From: an uncultured Bacteroides sp.
Lineage (GTDB): Bacteria; Bacteroidota; Bacteroidia; Bacteroidales; Bacteroidaceae
Length of the DNA stretch: 64,000 nt
Reading direction: 5' to 3'
NCBI GenBank assembly: GCA_958477465.1
Contig: CAUEFX010000003.1
Location: forward strand, 73,822-137,821
Shown here piece by piece: positions 37,642 through 46,052 of this stretch; the stretch's first letter is position 1, and each line of letters opens with the position of its first letter. Under the pieces are notes generated by a model. It was not told the DNA's origin, made no database searches, and saw only the letters and a program-made list of their open reading frames with translations. Made by a program: the position numbers and the translations under genes.

Positions 37642-38901
37642 TTATTCCTCTTCTTCGTAAGTCTGATAAAGGAAATCATTATAGGGATACTTCTGCACGT
37701 GTAACTCTTTTACGCGTTTATAAACTACACTCTTCAGTTCTTCTATATTGATTCGTTCGCGGGCGGAAATGAACAGGCAATTATCTTCCATTTTTGCCAT
37801 CCACGTCTTCATCAGTTCTTCGAGTGTTAAGTTTTCTTTTGTTCTGGGGGTAAGGTCGTCTGCCGCTTTCTCCACGTAGGTATAAGCGTCTATTTTATTG
37901 AATATAAGTATCATTGGTTTCCCGGCGCCACCGATATCGGCCAGAGTTTTATTCACTACCTCTATCTGTTCTTCAAAGCTGGGATGTGAAATATCGACCA
38001 CGTGCAACAGCAAATCCGCTTCACGCACCTCATCGAGGGTAGACTTGAAAGAGTCTACAAGGTCTGTCGGCAATTTGCGGATAAACCCAACCGTATCGGA
38101 TAACAGGAAAGGCAAATTGTCAATTATAACCTTGCGTACGGTGGTATCGAGGGTTGCAAAGAGTTTATTTTCGGCAAACACTTCACTTTTTGCAAGCAGG
38201 TTCATCATGGTCGACTTACCGACATTGGTATATCCCACAAGAGCCACACGAATCATTCTACCCCGATTTTTCCGCTGGGTAGATTTTTGTTTGTCAATTT
38301 CCGCCAAACGCTCTTTCAACAATGACATACGGTTCAATATGATACGGCGGTCCATCTCGAGCTGAGTTTCACCGGGGCCACGAAGTCCCACCGAACCGCC
38401 TTTTCCACTACCCGATCCGGAGCCACCGCCCTGTCGTTCAAGGTGAGTCCACAAACGTTGCAACCGGGGAAGCATATACTTATACTGAGCCAGTTCCACT
38501 TGTGTTTTCGCATTGGCAGTCTGTGCACGCATTGCGAATATATCGAGGATAAGCGAAGTTCGGTCCAAAATCTTGACTTTCAGTTCCGCTTCGATGTTAC
38601 GTATTTGTTTAGCCGAAAGTTCATCGTCAAAGATGACCATTCCGACTTCCCGTTCATTCTCTTCTTCATTCAGGATATACTCCTTTATCTCTTCCAGTTT
38701 TCCTTTTCCCACATAAGTCACAGAATTGGCAGCCGGTAACTTTTGGGTAAACTTTTTCACAACTTCCGCCCCAGCCGTCTCGGCAAGGAATGCCAGTTCG
38801 TCAAGATACTCATTCGTTTTACGCTCATCCTGGGTTTGCGTAATAAGACCGACAAGTACTGCTGTTTCGACCTGGGCTTCGGAGATCACAAATTCTTTCA
38901 T
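37642..38901 (-). CDS. hflX: GTPase HflX
   Basis: A 419-aa ribosome-associated GTPase that splits stalled ribosomes under stress. The N-terminal HflX domain contains VTYVGKGKLEEI and DDELSAKQIRNIE, and is followed by a coiled linker and a glycine-rich GGGSGSGSGKGGSVGLRGPGE loop region. The G domain has G1 VALVGYTNVGKST, G3 DTVGFIRKLP and G4 NKID. A minus-strand -7 box TATATTTG lies at 38930-38937. Confidence 0.96.
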   Translation of the reverse strand: MKEFVISEAQVETAVLVGLITQTQDERKTNEYLDELAFLAETAGAEVVKKFTQKLPAANSVTYVGKGKLEEIKEYILNEEENEREVGMVIFDDELSAKQIRNIEAELKVKILDRTSLILDIFAMRAQTANAKTQVELAQYKYMLPRLQRLWTHLERQGGGSGSGSGKGGSVGLRGPGETQLEMDRRIILNRMSLLKERLAEIDKQKSTQRKNRGRMIRVALVGYTNVGKSTMMNLLAKSEVFAENKLFATLDTTVRKVIIDNLPFLLSDTVGFIRKLPTDLVDSFKSTLDEVREADLLLHVVDISHPSFEEQIEVVNKTLADIGGAGKPMILIFNKIDAYTYVEKAADDLTPRTKENLTLEELMKTWMAKMEDNCLFISARERINIEELKSVVYKRVKELHVQKYPYNDFLYQTYEEEE

Positions 38902-38929
38902 TCTTTATTTCTCGTATATAATATGTGCG

Positions 38930-38937
38930 CAAATATA
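38930..38937 (-). promoter_or_regulatory. Predicted -7 box for hflX
   Basis: TATATTTG on the minus strand, ~29 bp upstream of the hflX ATG. It lies in the 39-bp gap after the upstream lipoprotein gene. No clear -33 box. Confidence 0.4.
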
Positions 38938-38940
38938 TAC

Positions 38941-39477
38941 TTATTTTTGCAGAAAGCCTTGTTCTATAAGCTTATTTAATTCGGAAACGATATTTTTATA
39001 GTCTGCCCGCCGCCCACATTCATGCCATTCGGTGATAGGGTCTTTGTCTTGGATATGCGCAATCAGCTCCTCCATAGAGGGAGCTGCCGACAACCGGCTA
39101 TACTCTTCGTAGGTATAAGAAAGGAAAGCGACATTCCGGCCTATCCCCCTGTTATCCAACCAATAGCCATCATTCAGAAGAGTCGGCAAGCAGAGTTTTC
39201 CCCCGATAAAAAGATCACGCGGATGTGGATAAGACAGAATCTGTGTACGGGAATCATCCATCAGTACCGGGACCAAATGAGAATAATCGCCTTTAGTCTT
39301 ATACACAAACACGCTGGGAGAACTGACAGCAGTACCCCCTCCCCGTACCGGTGTCTTTATAATCATTTGATCTCCCATATTCTGTTCCTCTTTCATTTGT
39401 ACGGCCGAAGTACGGCAAGCGCTCAACATCAGTGCCCAAAGCACCAAACCGGCCGTGATGTAAACAATCCGTTTCAT
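38941..39477 (-). CDS. Conserved hypothetical lipoprotein
   Basis: A 178-aa protein with a signal peptide and a lipobox (LMLSAC, C21). The mature part contains VFVYKTKGDYSHLVPVLM and PHPRDLFIGGKLCLPTLLNDGYWLDNRG, a pattern I have no named family for. It lies 39 bp upstream of hflX on the same strand. Function is unknown; it probably sits in the periplasm or outer membrane. Confidence 0.75.
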   Translation of the reverse strand: MKRIVYITAGLVLWALMLSACRTSAVQMKEEQNMGDQMIIKTPVRGGGTAVSSPSVFVYKTKGDYSHLVPVLMDDSRTQILSYPHPRDLFIGGKLCLPTLLNDGYWLDNRGIGRNVAFLSYTYEEYSRLSAAPSMEELIAHIQDKDPITEWHECGRRADYKNIVSELNKLIEQGFLQK

Positions 39478-39612
39478 GTAAATAACGTTGTGATTTCAAA
39501 CAAAAATAGGAATAAAACATAAAACCGACAAATTTGAATGCTATTTGTTTCAAACTGGGCCACGATTCTTGTAAAGAACTTTAGCTGTAACCTTTGCCAG
39601 ATGACCTAAGGC

Positions 39613-40560
39613 TTACATTAAATTATCTATTTCTTCTTTTGAAAGTTCGGTCGCCTGAGATATAATATCTGTAGATACACCTATTCTTTTTAGCTTACGA
39701 GCGTTTTCTCTTTTTTCTTCAATACGTCCTTTTTCAAGACCCTCTTCAAGGCCCTCCTCTCTACCTTTTACTATTCCTTTTTCCATTCCTTCTGCTATCC
39801 CTTTCTCCATCCCCATTTCCAATCCTTTCTTTTCCGCTGTGGATAAGACACTATACCAGTCACGGTAATTCTTCAGGCTGTCCCAGTACTCGTTCAATTC
39901 CATTTTGGTGAACTTGGCGATCTCGGCAGTTTCAAAGAGACGGTCAAAGATTCTGTTTTGCAAGGCCTTGGGACGTTCAAACAGGGAGGACAGATTGCGC
40001 AGGACGAACAGCCACTTGTCGAACATGCCCTCCAGCTCTTTTTCGGTCTTATTGAACTTGGGCATCTCGAGATAGACAAAAGTCAGTTTTTCATAGAATA
40101 CCTTGTTAGTATGAAGGTCCACGAGCTTCACCTCGTGATGGAAGTACTCCTCATCCGATTTGTCAAAGGAGAAATTGAGAATGCCCACTACATAAACGGC
40201 CTTCAACTTGTAATTCCATTCTCCTCGTACACCCTGTTCGCGGATAGGGAAAGTGGAGTAATAGACGCTACGGTCCTTGAAGAACAGCTGTTCACCGCGC
40301 TGCATCTCAACCAGAAACTTCTCGCCCTTCTCGTTCTCGCAATATACGTCAAATACGGCACGGCGGTCGTATTCCTGTGTTCCAAGATTCTCCGGATTAA
40401 GATAGGTGACATCCTTGATCTCTTCATCCTCGCCTCTGAACAGCAAGGCATTCAGGAAGCTGATTAACAGATCCTTGTTCATTGCCGTTCCAAAAAGCAA
40501 TTTAAAGCCGAAATCGGTATACGGATTTACGTATTTATCAATGATTCCTTCTGTTCCCAT
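39613..40560 (-). CDS. Rpn family recombination-promoting nuclease / PD-(D/E)XK transposase-like protein
   Basis: A 315-aa protein of the family annotated as Rpn or PD-(D/E)XK nuclease family transposase. N-terminal signatures are YVNPYTDFGFKLLFGTAMNKDLL and a nuclease core VFDVYCENEKGEKFLVEMQRG, where D...E-x-Q replaces the classic E-x-K. The C-terminal ~70 residues are a charged, glycine-spaced repeat (MEKGIAEGMEKGIVKGREEG...), probably a coiled coil that varies in length. Members are abundant and mobile in Bacteroides genomes. No terminal repeats typical of a transposon were seen here. Confidence 0.85.
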   Translation of the reverse strand: MGTEGIIDKYVNPYTDFGFKLLFGTAMNKDLLISFLNALLFRGEDEEIKDVTYLNPENLGTQEYDRRAVFDVYCENEKGEKFLVEMQRGEQLFFKDRSVYYSTFPIREQGVRGEWNYKLKAVYVVGILNFSFDKSDEEYFHHEVKLVDLHTNKVFYEKLTFVYLEMPKFNKTEKELEGMFDKWLFVLRNLSSLFERPKALQNRIFDRLFETAEIAKFTKMELNEYWDSLKNYRDWYSVLSTAEKKGLEMGMEKGIAEGMEKGIVKGREEGLEEGLEKGRIEEKRENARKLKRIGVSTDIISQATELSKEEIDNLM

Positions 40561-41037
40561 GTCTTCTCTGTTTTATATTAATAAACCTTCCGGTCAGTTT
40601 ATATATCAATAAAGTTTCCGGCCAATAATGCAAAATGTAACAATTTGAAAACGAGCCACAACGCTGCTGTAACATCTGCTCAAAATGAAGATACTGTGTC
40701 CTAATGCCATAAGAACACAAATAGAAAAGCGAATCACAACCAACCTTAACTATATGTTCAACACCAACACTATATCTACCCCTAATGCGACAAAGATAAC
40801 CATAATCTAATGCAAACCAAGCAGGAAGAGGTTAATTAACAGAGAAATAACAAGATTCTATTATCACTTAACCATATTTACATCCCGATCGAACATTTTC
40901 CTCACAGCGTACGCTGTGGGTTCTATTATTACTTAACTAAGTTTATACACGTCTTCATTGTGTATCAAGAGCTATTTGAACAGGTTTTTATTGTACAGTG
41001 TAAATTGCACACAATATAAAACAACTGTTTCAGTAAT
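40561..41037. other. 477-bp intergenic region with short repeats and a palindrome
   Basis: No gene is supported. It holds two ~30-bp direct repeats about 63 bp apart (TTCTATTATCACTTAACC at ~40857 and TTCTATTATTACTTAACT at ~40920) and the 16-bp palindrome CACAGCGTACGCTGTG (40903-40918) between them. It marks the left boundary of the shufflon region. Confidence 0.5.
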
Positions 41038-43281
41038 TTATTGAACATGAAGTTTATATATCCTACTTCCTTGCTGTAATAATATGAAACTCTGGGAAGA
41101 TCCGAATATCGGTAAAGCATTCCAGCCTTCACTACCCTCAACAGCAGAAATTATTCTACCAGACATATCATATACGGTTATTTTCTTATCATCCTTACCA
41201 TTGACGTAGTAATGCAGAACACCATTGTTGATATATGGACTGGTCTTTTCATCGCTCCGAATTTGCTCGGAAGAGTTGGAAACTGTTGTTTTATTGATTG
41301 TTATATCGTCTATATAAGCAGCGGCAGGTGAGACAATGGTAATACGTAGCCTGAATGTGCCCTCCTTGTCTATCTCATAACTATGAAATTCTTTCAGGGT
41401 GCTGTTTATCGTGTAGTTGTTTTCATCGGTTCTATTCCATGTTTGCCCTTTGTCCATTGAATATTCCACTTTGTAAGTGGCTACAGAGGTTTGCATGGCA
41501 ATATAAAAACTTATTGATTTTATTTCACCGGAGACATCAGACGTCATTTCGATTATTCCTCTTTTTATCAGGGCTGCTTTATTACCGTTTCCTGCTTGAG
41601 AAGAGATGTTTTCTGCAACAATGGCATTGTTTAGTTTCCAAGAAGAATATTCGCCTTTCACTTCGCTACTTGCCCATTCTGATTTAGAACAATTTTCAAA
41701 GTTCTCTATCAAGCTCGTGATGGTTGGCTTATCCAGATAAAACGAAATAATTCCTTGATTCTCGCTTATATCTGTTATTTTGACTCCGGTTTTTACACCG
41801 GTCCACGACCGTAATCCCGGCGATGTGTCATCGGAAATGGCGGTTACATTCAATAATCCGGGAAAGGGATTGCCCAAACCGGTGTTGTTGGGGTTGTCTG
41901 CACGCAGTAATTCATAATATACATGATTCGGATTGTTATTTATTGTATTGTATTCCCAGACACGGGCGTTGGTTGAGTCCACCCGGAAAACCAACATTCC
42001 ATGTCCCGGAAGATATTTGTCCCATCCGGTCTGCTGCCTATTTTCTAAGATGAAAAATTCTTTATCCACGGCTGAATTTATGCGATAGGATTTGTTTGAT
42101 ACATTGACTGCTTCTAACGTATATGTGGCTTTTTCGTTTAATAAAGCCGGAGTTGCCCATCCCAATGCATAACGTTCGAATGCAGAATAGCCGCAGGGAG
42201 TATAAGAATTGTTCAGATAGCTTCCAGAGGCCATGACAGACCAGGTGTCCGGATGAGGAGCCGAGCCGTTTTTTTCATAATCTGTATCATAAAAGTCCGG
42301 AAGCCCCAATACATGGCCGAATTCATGACAAATGGTGCCGATTCCGTCACGTACCGTACTGCTCATTCCTCCTTGAAGTTCTGTAGAACAGGCATAACGG
42401 TTGCAATATACTCCGTTTAGTTGGATTTGCCAACTGCCTAATTCATAGGCATGCGGCCAGATTAAATTCGCATCATTTCCGGAGACATTTGCTCCGTGAC
42501 CGGCAAAAATGACATAAACCATGTCAACCTTTCCGTCTCCATCCAAGTCAAACTGTGAGAAATCGACCCAAGGAGCTGCCTTTTCACAGGCATTCCTTAC
42601 CAATTCCTGTCCGTTATCTGTCCCTTGTGCATATTTTTGAGGATAATCTAAGGTGACGGGGCCGACGATTGTGAATTGCGGATCAAAATTCCCAAACGAA
42701 TTGTCATAGAAATAATCCCGTACACTTCCCGTCGCTCCATTTTCATTGTAGTTCTGGCTGTTGATCATGGAAGTCATCTCTTCGTTTATGTTAGAAGATG
42801 AAAAGTGTTTATCTTCGAACTGTGCCAGGATGATGACTCCTTTAAAATCGGAAGGCATTTTTCGTTGTTTGGTAAGCAATCCTTCAGTGATGTATTGTTT
42901 GTTAGCTTCTACTTTGGCGCTCCTTGTCGTGATGGCAGTTGAAGAGTATAAACCTTTAGGCACTGTCGAAAGAAAATCCATTTCAGCTTGCGAGCGGAAG
43001 GAGAGATCTTTTGCCAAATGTTTACTTGCAAGCAATTGGTCTTTTTCGTCATACACAGCATATACATAATCTCCGGTGGCATTTTGCACTATCGTGTATC
43101 CATCTCCTGTTTCCATACAATGGCTAAATTCATCACCATGCAGATACAGTGTCAAGACGGATCCGTCTGCTTGTTTTATTATTGCAGGCTTTGGATGGGC
43201 AGGTATGCCCCATACTCCCAATGAAATAAATGAGAATAATAGAGAGAAAAAGAGAATTAATTGTTTCTGTTCTACTTTCAT
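41038..43281 (-). CDS. M6 family secreted metalloprotease
   Basis: A 747-aa exported zinc peptidase of the M6 (immune inhibitor A-like) family. The signal peptide ends near residue 25, giving the start at 43281 rather than eight codons upstream. The catalytic motif HEFGHVLGLPDFYD (about residues 325-340) has the two zinc histidines, the catalytic Glu and the downstream LPD. DGDGKVDMVYVIFAGHG precedes it. The C-terminal part has a beta-sandwich adhesion-like domain and a sorting-domain-like tail. It lies downstream of the silent susCD-lipoprotein cassette on the same strand and may be switched with it. Confidence 0.92.
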   Translation of the reverse strand: MKVEQKQLILFFSLLFSFISLGVWGIPAHPKPAIIKQADGSVLTLYLHGDEFSHCMETGDGYTIVQNATGDYVYAVYDEKDQLLASKHLAKDLSFRSQAEMDFLSTVPKGLYSSTAITTRSAKVEANKQYITEGLLTKQRKMPSDFKGVIILAQFEDKHFSSSNINEEMTSMINSQNYNENGATGSVRDYFYDNSFGNFDPQFTIVGPVTLDYPQKYAQGTDNGQELVRNACEKAAPWVDFSQFDLDGDGKVDMVYVIFAGHGANVSGNDANLIWPHAYELGSWQIQLNGVYCNRYACSTELQGGMSSTVRDGIGTICHEFGHVLGLPDFYDTDYEKNGSAPHPDTWSVMASGSYLNNSYTPCGYSAFERYALGWATPALLNEKATYTLEAVNVSNKSYRINSAVDKEFFILENRQQTGWDKYLPGHGMLVFRVDSTNARVWEYNTINNNPNHVYYELLRADNPNNTGLGNPFPGLLNVTAISDDTSPGLRSWTGVKTGVKITDISENQGIISFYLDKPTITSLIENFENCSKSEWASSEVKGEYSSWKLNNAIVAENISSQAGNGNKAALIKRGIIEMTSDVSGEIKSISFYIAMQTSVATYKVEYSMDKGQTWNRTDENNYTINSTLKEFHSYEIDKEGTFRLRITIVSPAAAYIDDITINKTTVSNSSEQIRSDEKTSPYINNGVLHYYVNGKDDKKITVYDMSGRIISAVEGSEGWNALPIFGSSQSFILLQQGSRIYKLHVQ

Positions 43282-43431
43282 AAACTGTTTTTTATTATAA
43301 GACAAGAAGTAGGGAACGTGTTAGAATATCTTCTATATAACGTGCTATGCTGTCACTTCCGGTTTCATGCCAACGGAACGGTGGTTGTGACTTTTTAACG
43401 GTAAAATATTGCCGAATACCTAAAGTACGGG

Positions 43432-43471
43432 AATCACCCTTGCCGCAAATGTCTGCGACAAGGGTGGTTTT
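43432..43471. repeat. Hairpin repeat upstream of the M6 protease gene
   Basis: Arms CACCCTTG(C)CGCA and TGCG(A)CAAGGGTG (43435-43447/43454-43466). The pattern resembles the hairpin core of the MITE-like repeats at 5351 and 6273. It lies in the 280-bp gap between the lipoprotein and protease genes and could act as an attenuator or partial terminator. Confidence 0.5.
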
Positions 43472-43561
43472 ATTAACAAGACTTTCCTCTCCGAAAGAAG
43501 GAGAAACAAAAGGTGTCATTCTTTATATCGAATTCAGGATAGTTACAAACACCCCAATACT

Positions 43562-44518
43562 CTATTCTCCTATAGGTGCAAATAGAGCACTTGCTTCTAA
43601 ATGTGAAATCATTAAGGCATATCCGCTTTCTTCCGTCTTATGCCTAATTCCGATGTAGCAAACCTTGTTTTCAAAGTCCGGTAACTTAACGGTATGCATG
43701 GTGTTGACCGTTTCTGCAGTCAACGTTTCCGAAAAGTAGACTTTAGCTGCATTCGCCTGCTCTACGGTTTCAAAAGGCTCCTCTGATACGATCACCTCAT
43801 ACGAGTCAAAGTATATATCTTTTTCTTGCAGTGGTTTGGCAGCAAAACTATATGGAAGATATGTGAATTCAGGTGATGCTCCGTCTGTAAAGTCCGCTTC
43901 GATGAAAATCACATCATCCGTATTCAAAAGGTCTCCGGTATTATTATCTAAAGACCACATTACCAATGCAAATGGAGCTCCGTTTATGATAGGCAATGCC
44001 CCGAAATTTGCAGGCTCTACTCCGTCATCTTCTCCAAATTGGGCGGACATTACCATGTTTAAAAAGGCGGGGGTCTGGAAATCCGCCAGTAATACGGCAG
44101 CTCTTTCCCAAGGCTTGCCCATGGTTATTTGTTTTTTCTCTCCGTAGGCAACTCCGTCTTGATTTTGAGCATAGGCACAATAATAATACGTCTTTCCGGA
44201 AGTCAGTCCTTCTACTGTCAGTGTCTGTTTCTCTATTTTTCTGGACGCAGCCGGAGTTACTATTCCATTGATCAAGTCGATGTTTTCGGTTTCGGAGACT
44301 ACGATACCTTGTTGCATGACAGTATCCAGCCCATTATTACTTTCTACCTGCATCTCTATTTTCATGCTGATACCGTAATCCGTCAATACGTCACCGGTTT
44401 TTACGATCGCCAGTTTGGTCGAATCGAAAGGATATTCATAATCTCCTTTTTCCAGTTCGTTGTTACATGCCGAAAACAGTCCGGCACATGCCATTGCTAT
44501 CAATATATATTTCTTCAT
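43562..44518 (-). CDS. Surface lipoprotein of silent cassette 3
   Basis: A 318-aa lipoprotein (lipobox GLFSAC, C18). The middle contains a fibronectin-type-III-like segment (LTVEGLTSGKTYYYCAYAQNQDGVAYGE), suggesting a beta-sandwich substrate-binding protein like the surface glycan-binding proteins that follow SusD in many loci. No enzymatic motif is seen. It is the third gene of the cassette after susC and susD (41-bp gap). Confidence 0.75.
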   Translation of the reverse strand: MKKYILIAMACAGLFSACNNELEKGDYEYPFDSTKLAIVKTGDVLTDYGISMKIEMQVESNNGLDTVMQQGIVVSETENIDLINGIVTPAASRKIEKQTLTVEGLTSGKTYYYCAYAQNQDGVAYGEKKQITMGKPWERAAVLLADFQTPAFLNMVMSAQFGEDDGVEPANFGALPIINGAPFALVMWSLDNNTGDLLNTDDVIFIEADFTDGASPEFTYLPYSFAAKPLQEKDIYFDSYEVIVSEEPFETVEQANAAKVYFSETLTAETVNTMHTVKLPDFENKVCYIGIRHKTEESGYALMISHLEASALFAPIGE

Positions 44519-44558
44519 ATTCCAATACTTTTATTATAGGTCATTCTACATCGGGTCA

Positions 44559-46040
44559 TTAGGATAGCGGATTTTGATCGGCCTCCGTTAAGGATTCATT
44601 CTCGTCAATTTCCCTTTGTGGAATCTGATAGTAGAATCTCCAATTTTCGGAAGGAAGCGTCATTTGTCCTCCGGGATAATGATTGCTGCCCGGATAAACT
44701 CTGTCGATCGGTTTTTTCAAACGTACCATATCGAAGAACGAGAATCCCTCACCCCAGAGTTCCAGCCGGCGTTGGGTATACACATCTTCAACGGTGACAT
44801 TAGTCTCATTCCAATCCGGGTCTCTGTTTTCCATAAGTTCTCTCAATACTGTGGCCGCCATATCGGTCTTGTCGAGATGTGCATAAGCCTCTGCCTCGAT
44901 AAGAACCATTTCCGAAGCACGCATATAAAGATAATCAGCCAACCATCCGGAAACTTTTTTGAATTTGAGATTTACGTATTCCGGAAGATCTGCTTCACTT
45001 TTAGTGTAAACCACATGTAAAGTGGTGCCCGGAGCTACAAACTGAGACTTACGTACATCATTGGCTGCAAGCTTGCCGTACAATCTTGCATCTATGGAAC
45101 GATACATCCCCACTGCACCGCCGTAACCTTCATCGAATGAACAGCACCAGGAGGCGAAACTGGCAAACATCGGAGTCGTATTGGCTGTAATGTCATATCC
45201 CCACATCCATTCCTTCTCGTTGATATCACCGAATGTAGCACTTTTCAACTCATCCATTGTCATGAGGGAATATCCGGCACGGGCTTCTTTTGCCATATCG
45301 GCCGCTTCCTGCCATTTGTTCATCACCAGATATGCACGTGCCAATATACCTTTTGCCACATTTTCATTAATTATCGCTTTGCTTGTCCTTGTCCATCCTT
45401 TCAAATGCTCGATTGCTGCCAGACAGTCTTTTTCTACTTGTGCATAGATCTCCTTGACTGGTACACGCTCCATTCTTGATCCCCCTTCGGCTTCCGTTAG
45501 GATAAGAGGAACACAAGGGGCATCCATGTGATCGATATACGTTTTCTGATATTTCTGTGCTAAATATAAATAGCTGAAACCTCTGATTGCCAACGCTTGA
45601 CCTTTCAAGGCTTTTAGCTCGGCCGAACTGGGGTCCTCTAATTTCGCCAACGCCTCATTGGCACGGTTTATAGCAGTAAAGAAAAGGCCCCAATGCTGCG
45701 CTGTACGTATGTAGGGAGCTCCGCTGTATTGAAATGTATAATCGAATCCATAAGCACCCGACTGGTTCAATGCCACATCGTTGCTTTCCGTATCCAATTT
45801 CAAAAACATACCTGTCAGTCCCCAATCCTCACCGTTACTTCTATCGACATAGTAGTTGAGAAAATGACCGTATAAGCCCTGTACAAGAGGAGCTATCAAT
45901 TTCGCTTGCTCTGATGGAGGGAGATCGTTTATCTGTTTCTCTGTTACAACCCCCGTCTGATCAACATCCAGGAAGTCGTTTCCACAAGATGAGGCAAGTA
46001 TTGAGCATGCAACTGTGATGAATAATTTATATTTTTTCAT
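44559..46040 (-). CDS. SusD-like lipoprotein of silent cassette 3
   Basis: A 493-aa RagB/SusD family protein with a lipobox (SILASSC). SusD hallmarks are LKGQALAIRGFSYLYLAQKYQKTY, ILARAYLVMNKWQEAADMA and the C-terminal RRLELWGEGFSFFDMVRLK...YQIPQREIDENESL. It pairs with the SusC encoded 12 bp upstream. Since that susC has no promoter or start here, this gene is probably silent in the present orientation. Confidence 0.93.
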   Translation of the reverse strand: MKKYKLFITVACSILASSCGNDFLDVDQTGVVTEKQINDLPPSEQAKLIAPLVQGLYGHFLNYYVDRSNGEDWGLTGMFLKLDTESNDVALNQSGAYGFDYTFQYSGAPYIRTAQHWGLFFTAINRANEALAKLEDPSSAELKALKGQALAIRGFSYLYLAQKYQKTYIDHMDAPCVPLILTEAEGGSRMERVPVKEIYAQVEKDCLAAIEHLKGWTRTSKAIINENVAKGILARAYLVMNKWQEAADMAKEARAGYSLMTMDELKSATFGDINEKEWMWGYDITANTTPMFASFASWCCSFDEGYGGAVGMYRSIDARLYGKLAANDVRKSQFVAPGTTLHVVYTKSEADLPEYVNLKFKKVSGWLADYLYMRASEMVLIEAEAYAHLDKTDMAATVLRELMENRDPDWNETNVTVEDVYTQRRLELWGEGFSFFDMVRLKKPIDRVYPGSNHYPGGQMTLPSENWRFYYQIPQREIDENESLTEADQNPLS

Positions 46041-46052
46041 ATTTTATTATAG

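Noticed and set aside
39613..40560. Complete transposon around the Rpn/PD-(D/E)XK gene
   Set aside because: No terminal inverted repeats or target duplication were seen on either side. Only the gene is annotated.
43347..43658. 103-aa plus-strand reading frame downstream of the M6 protease promoter region
   Set aside because: Runs over a hairpin repeat and the 3' end of the lipoprotein gene; no domain or promoter.
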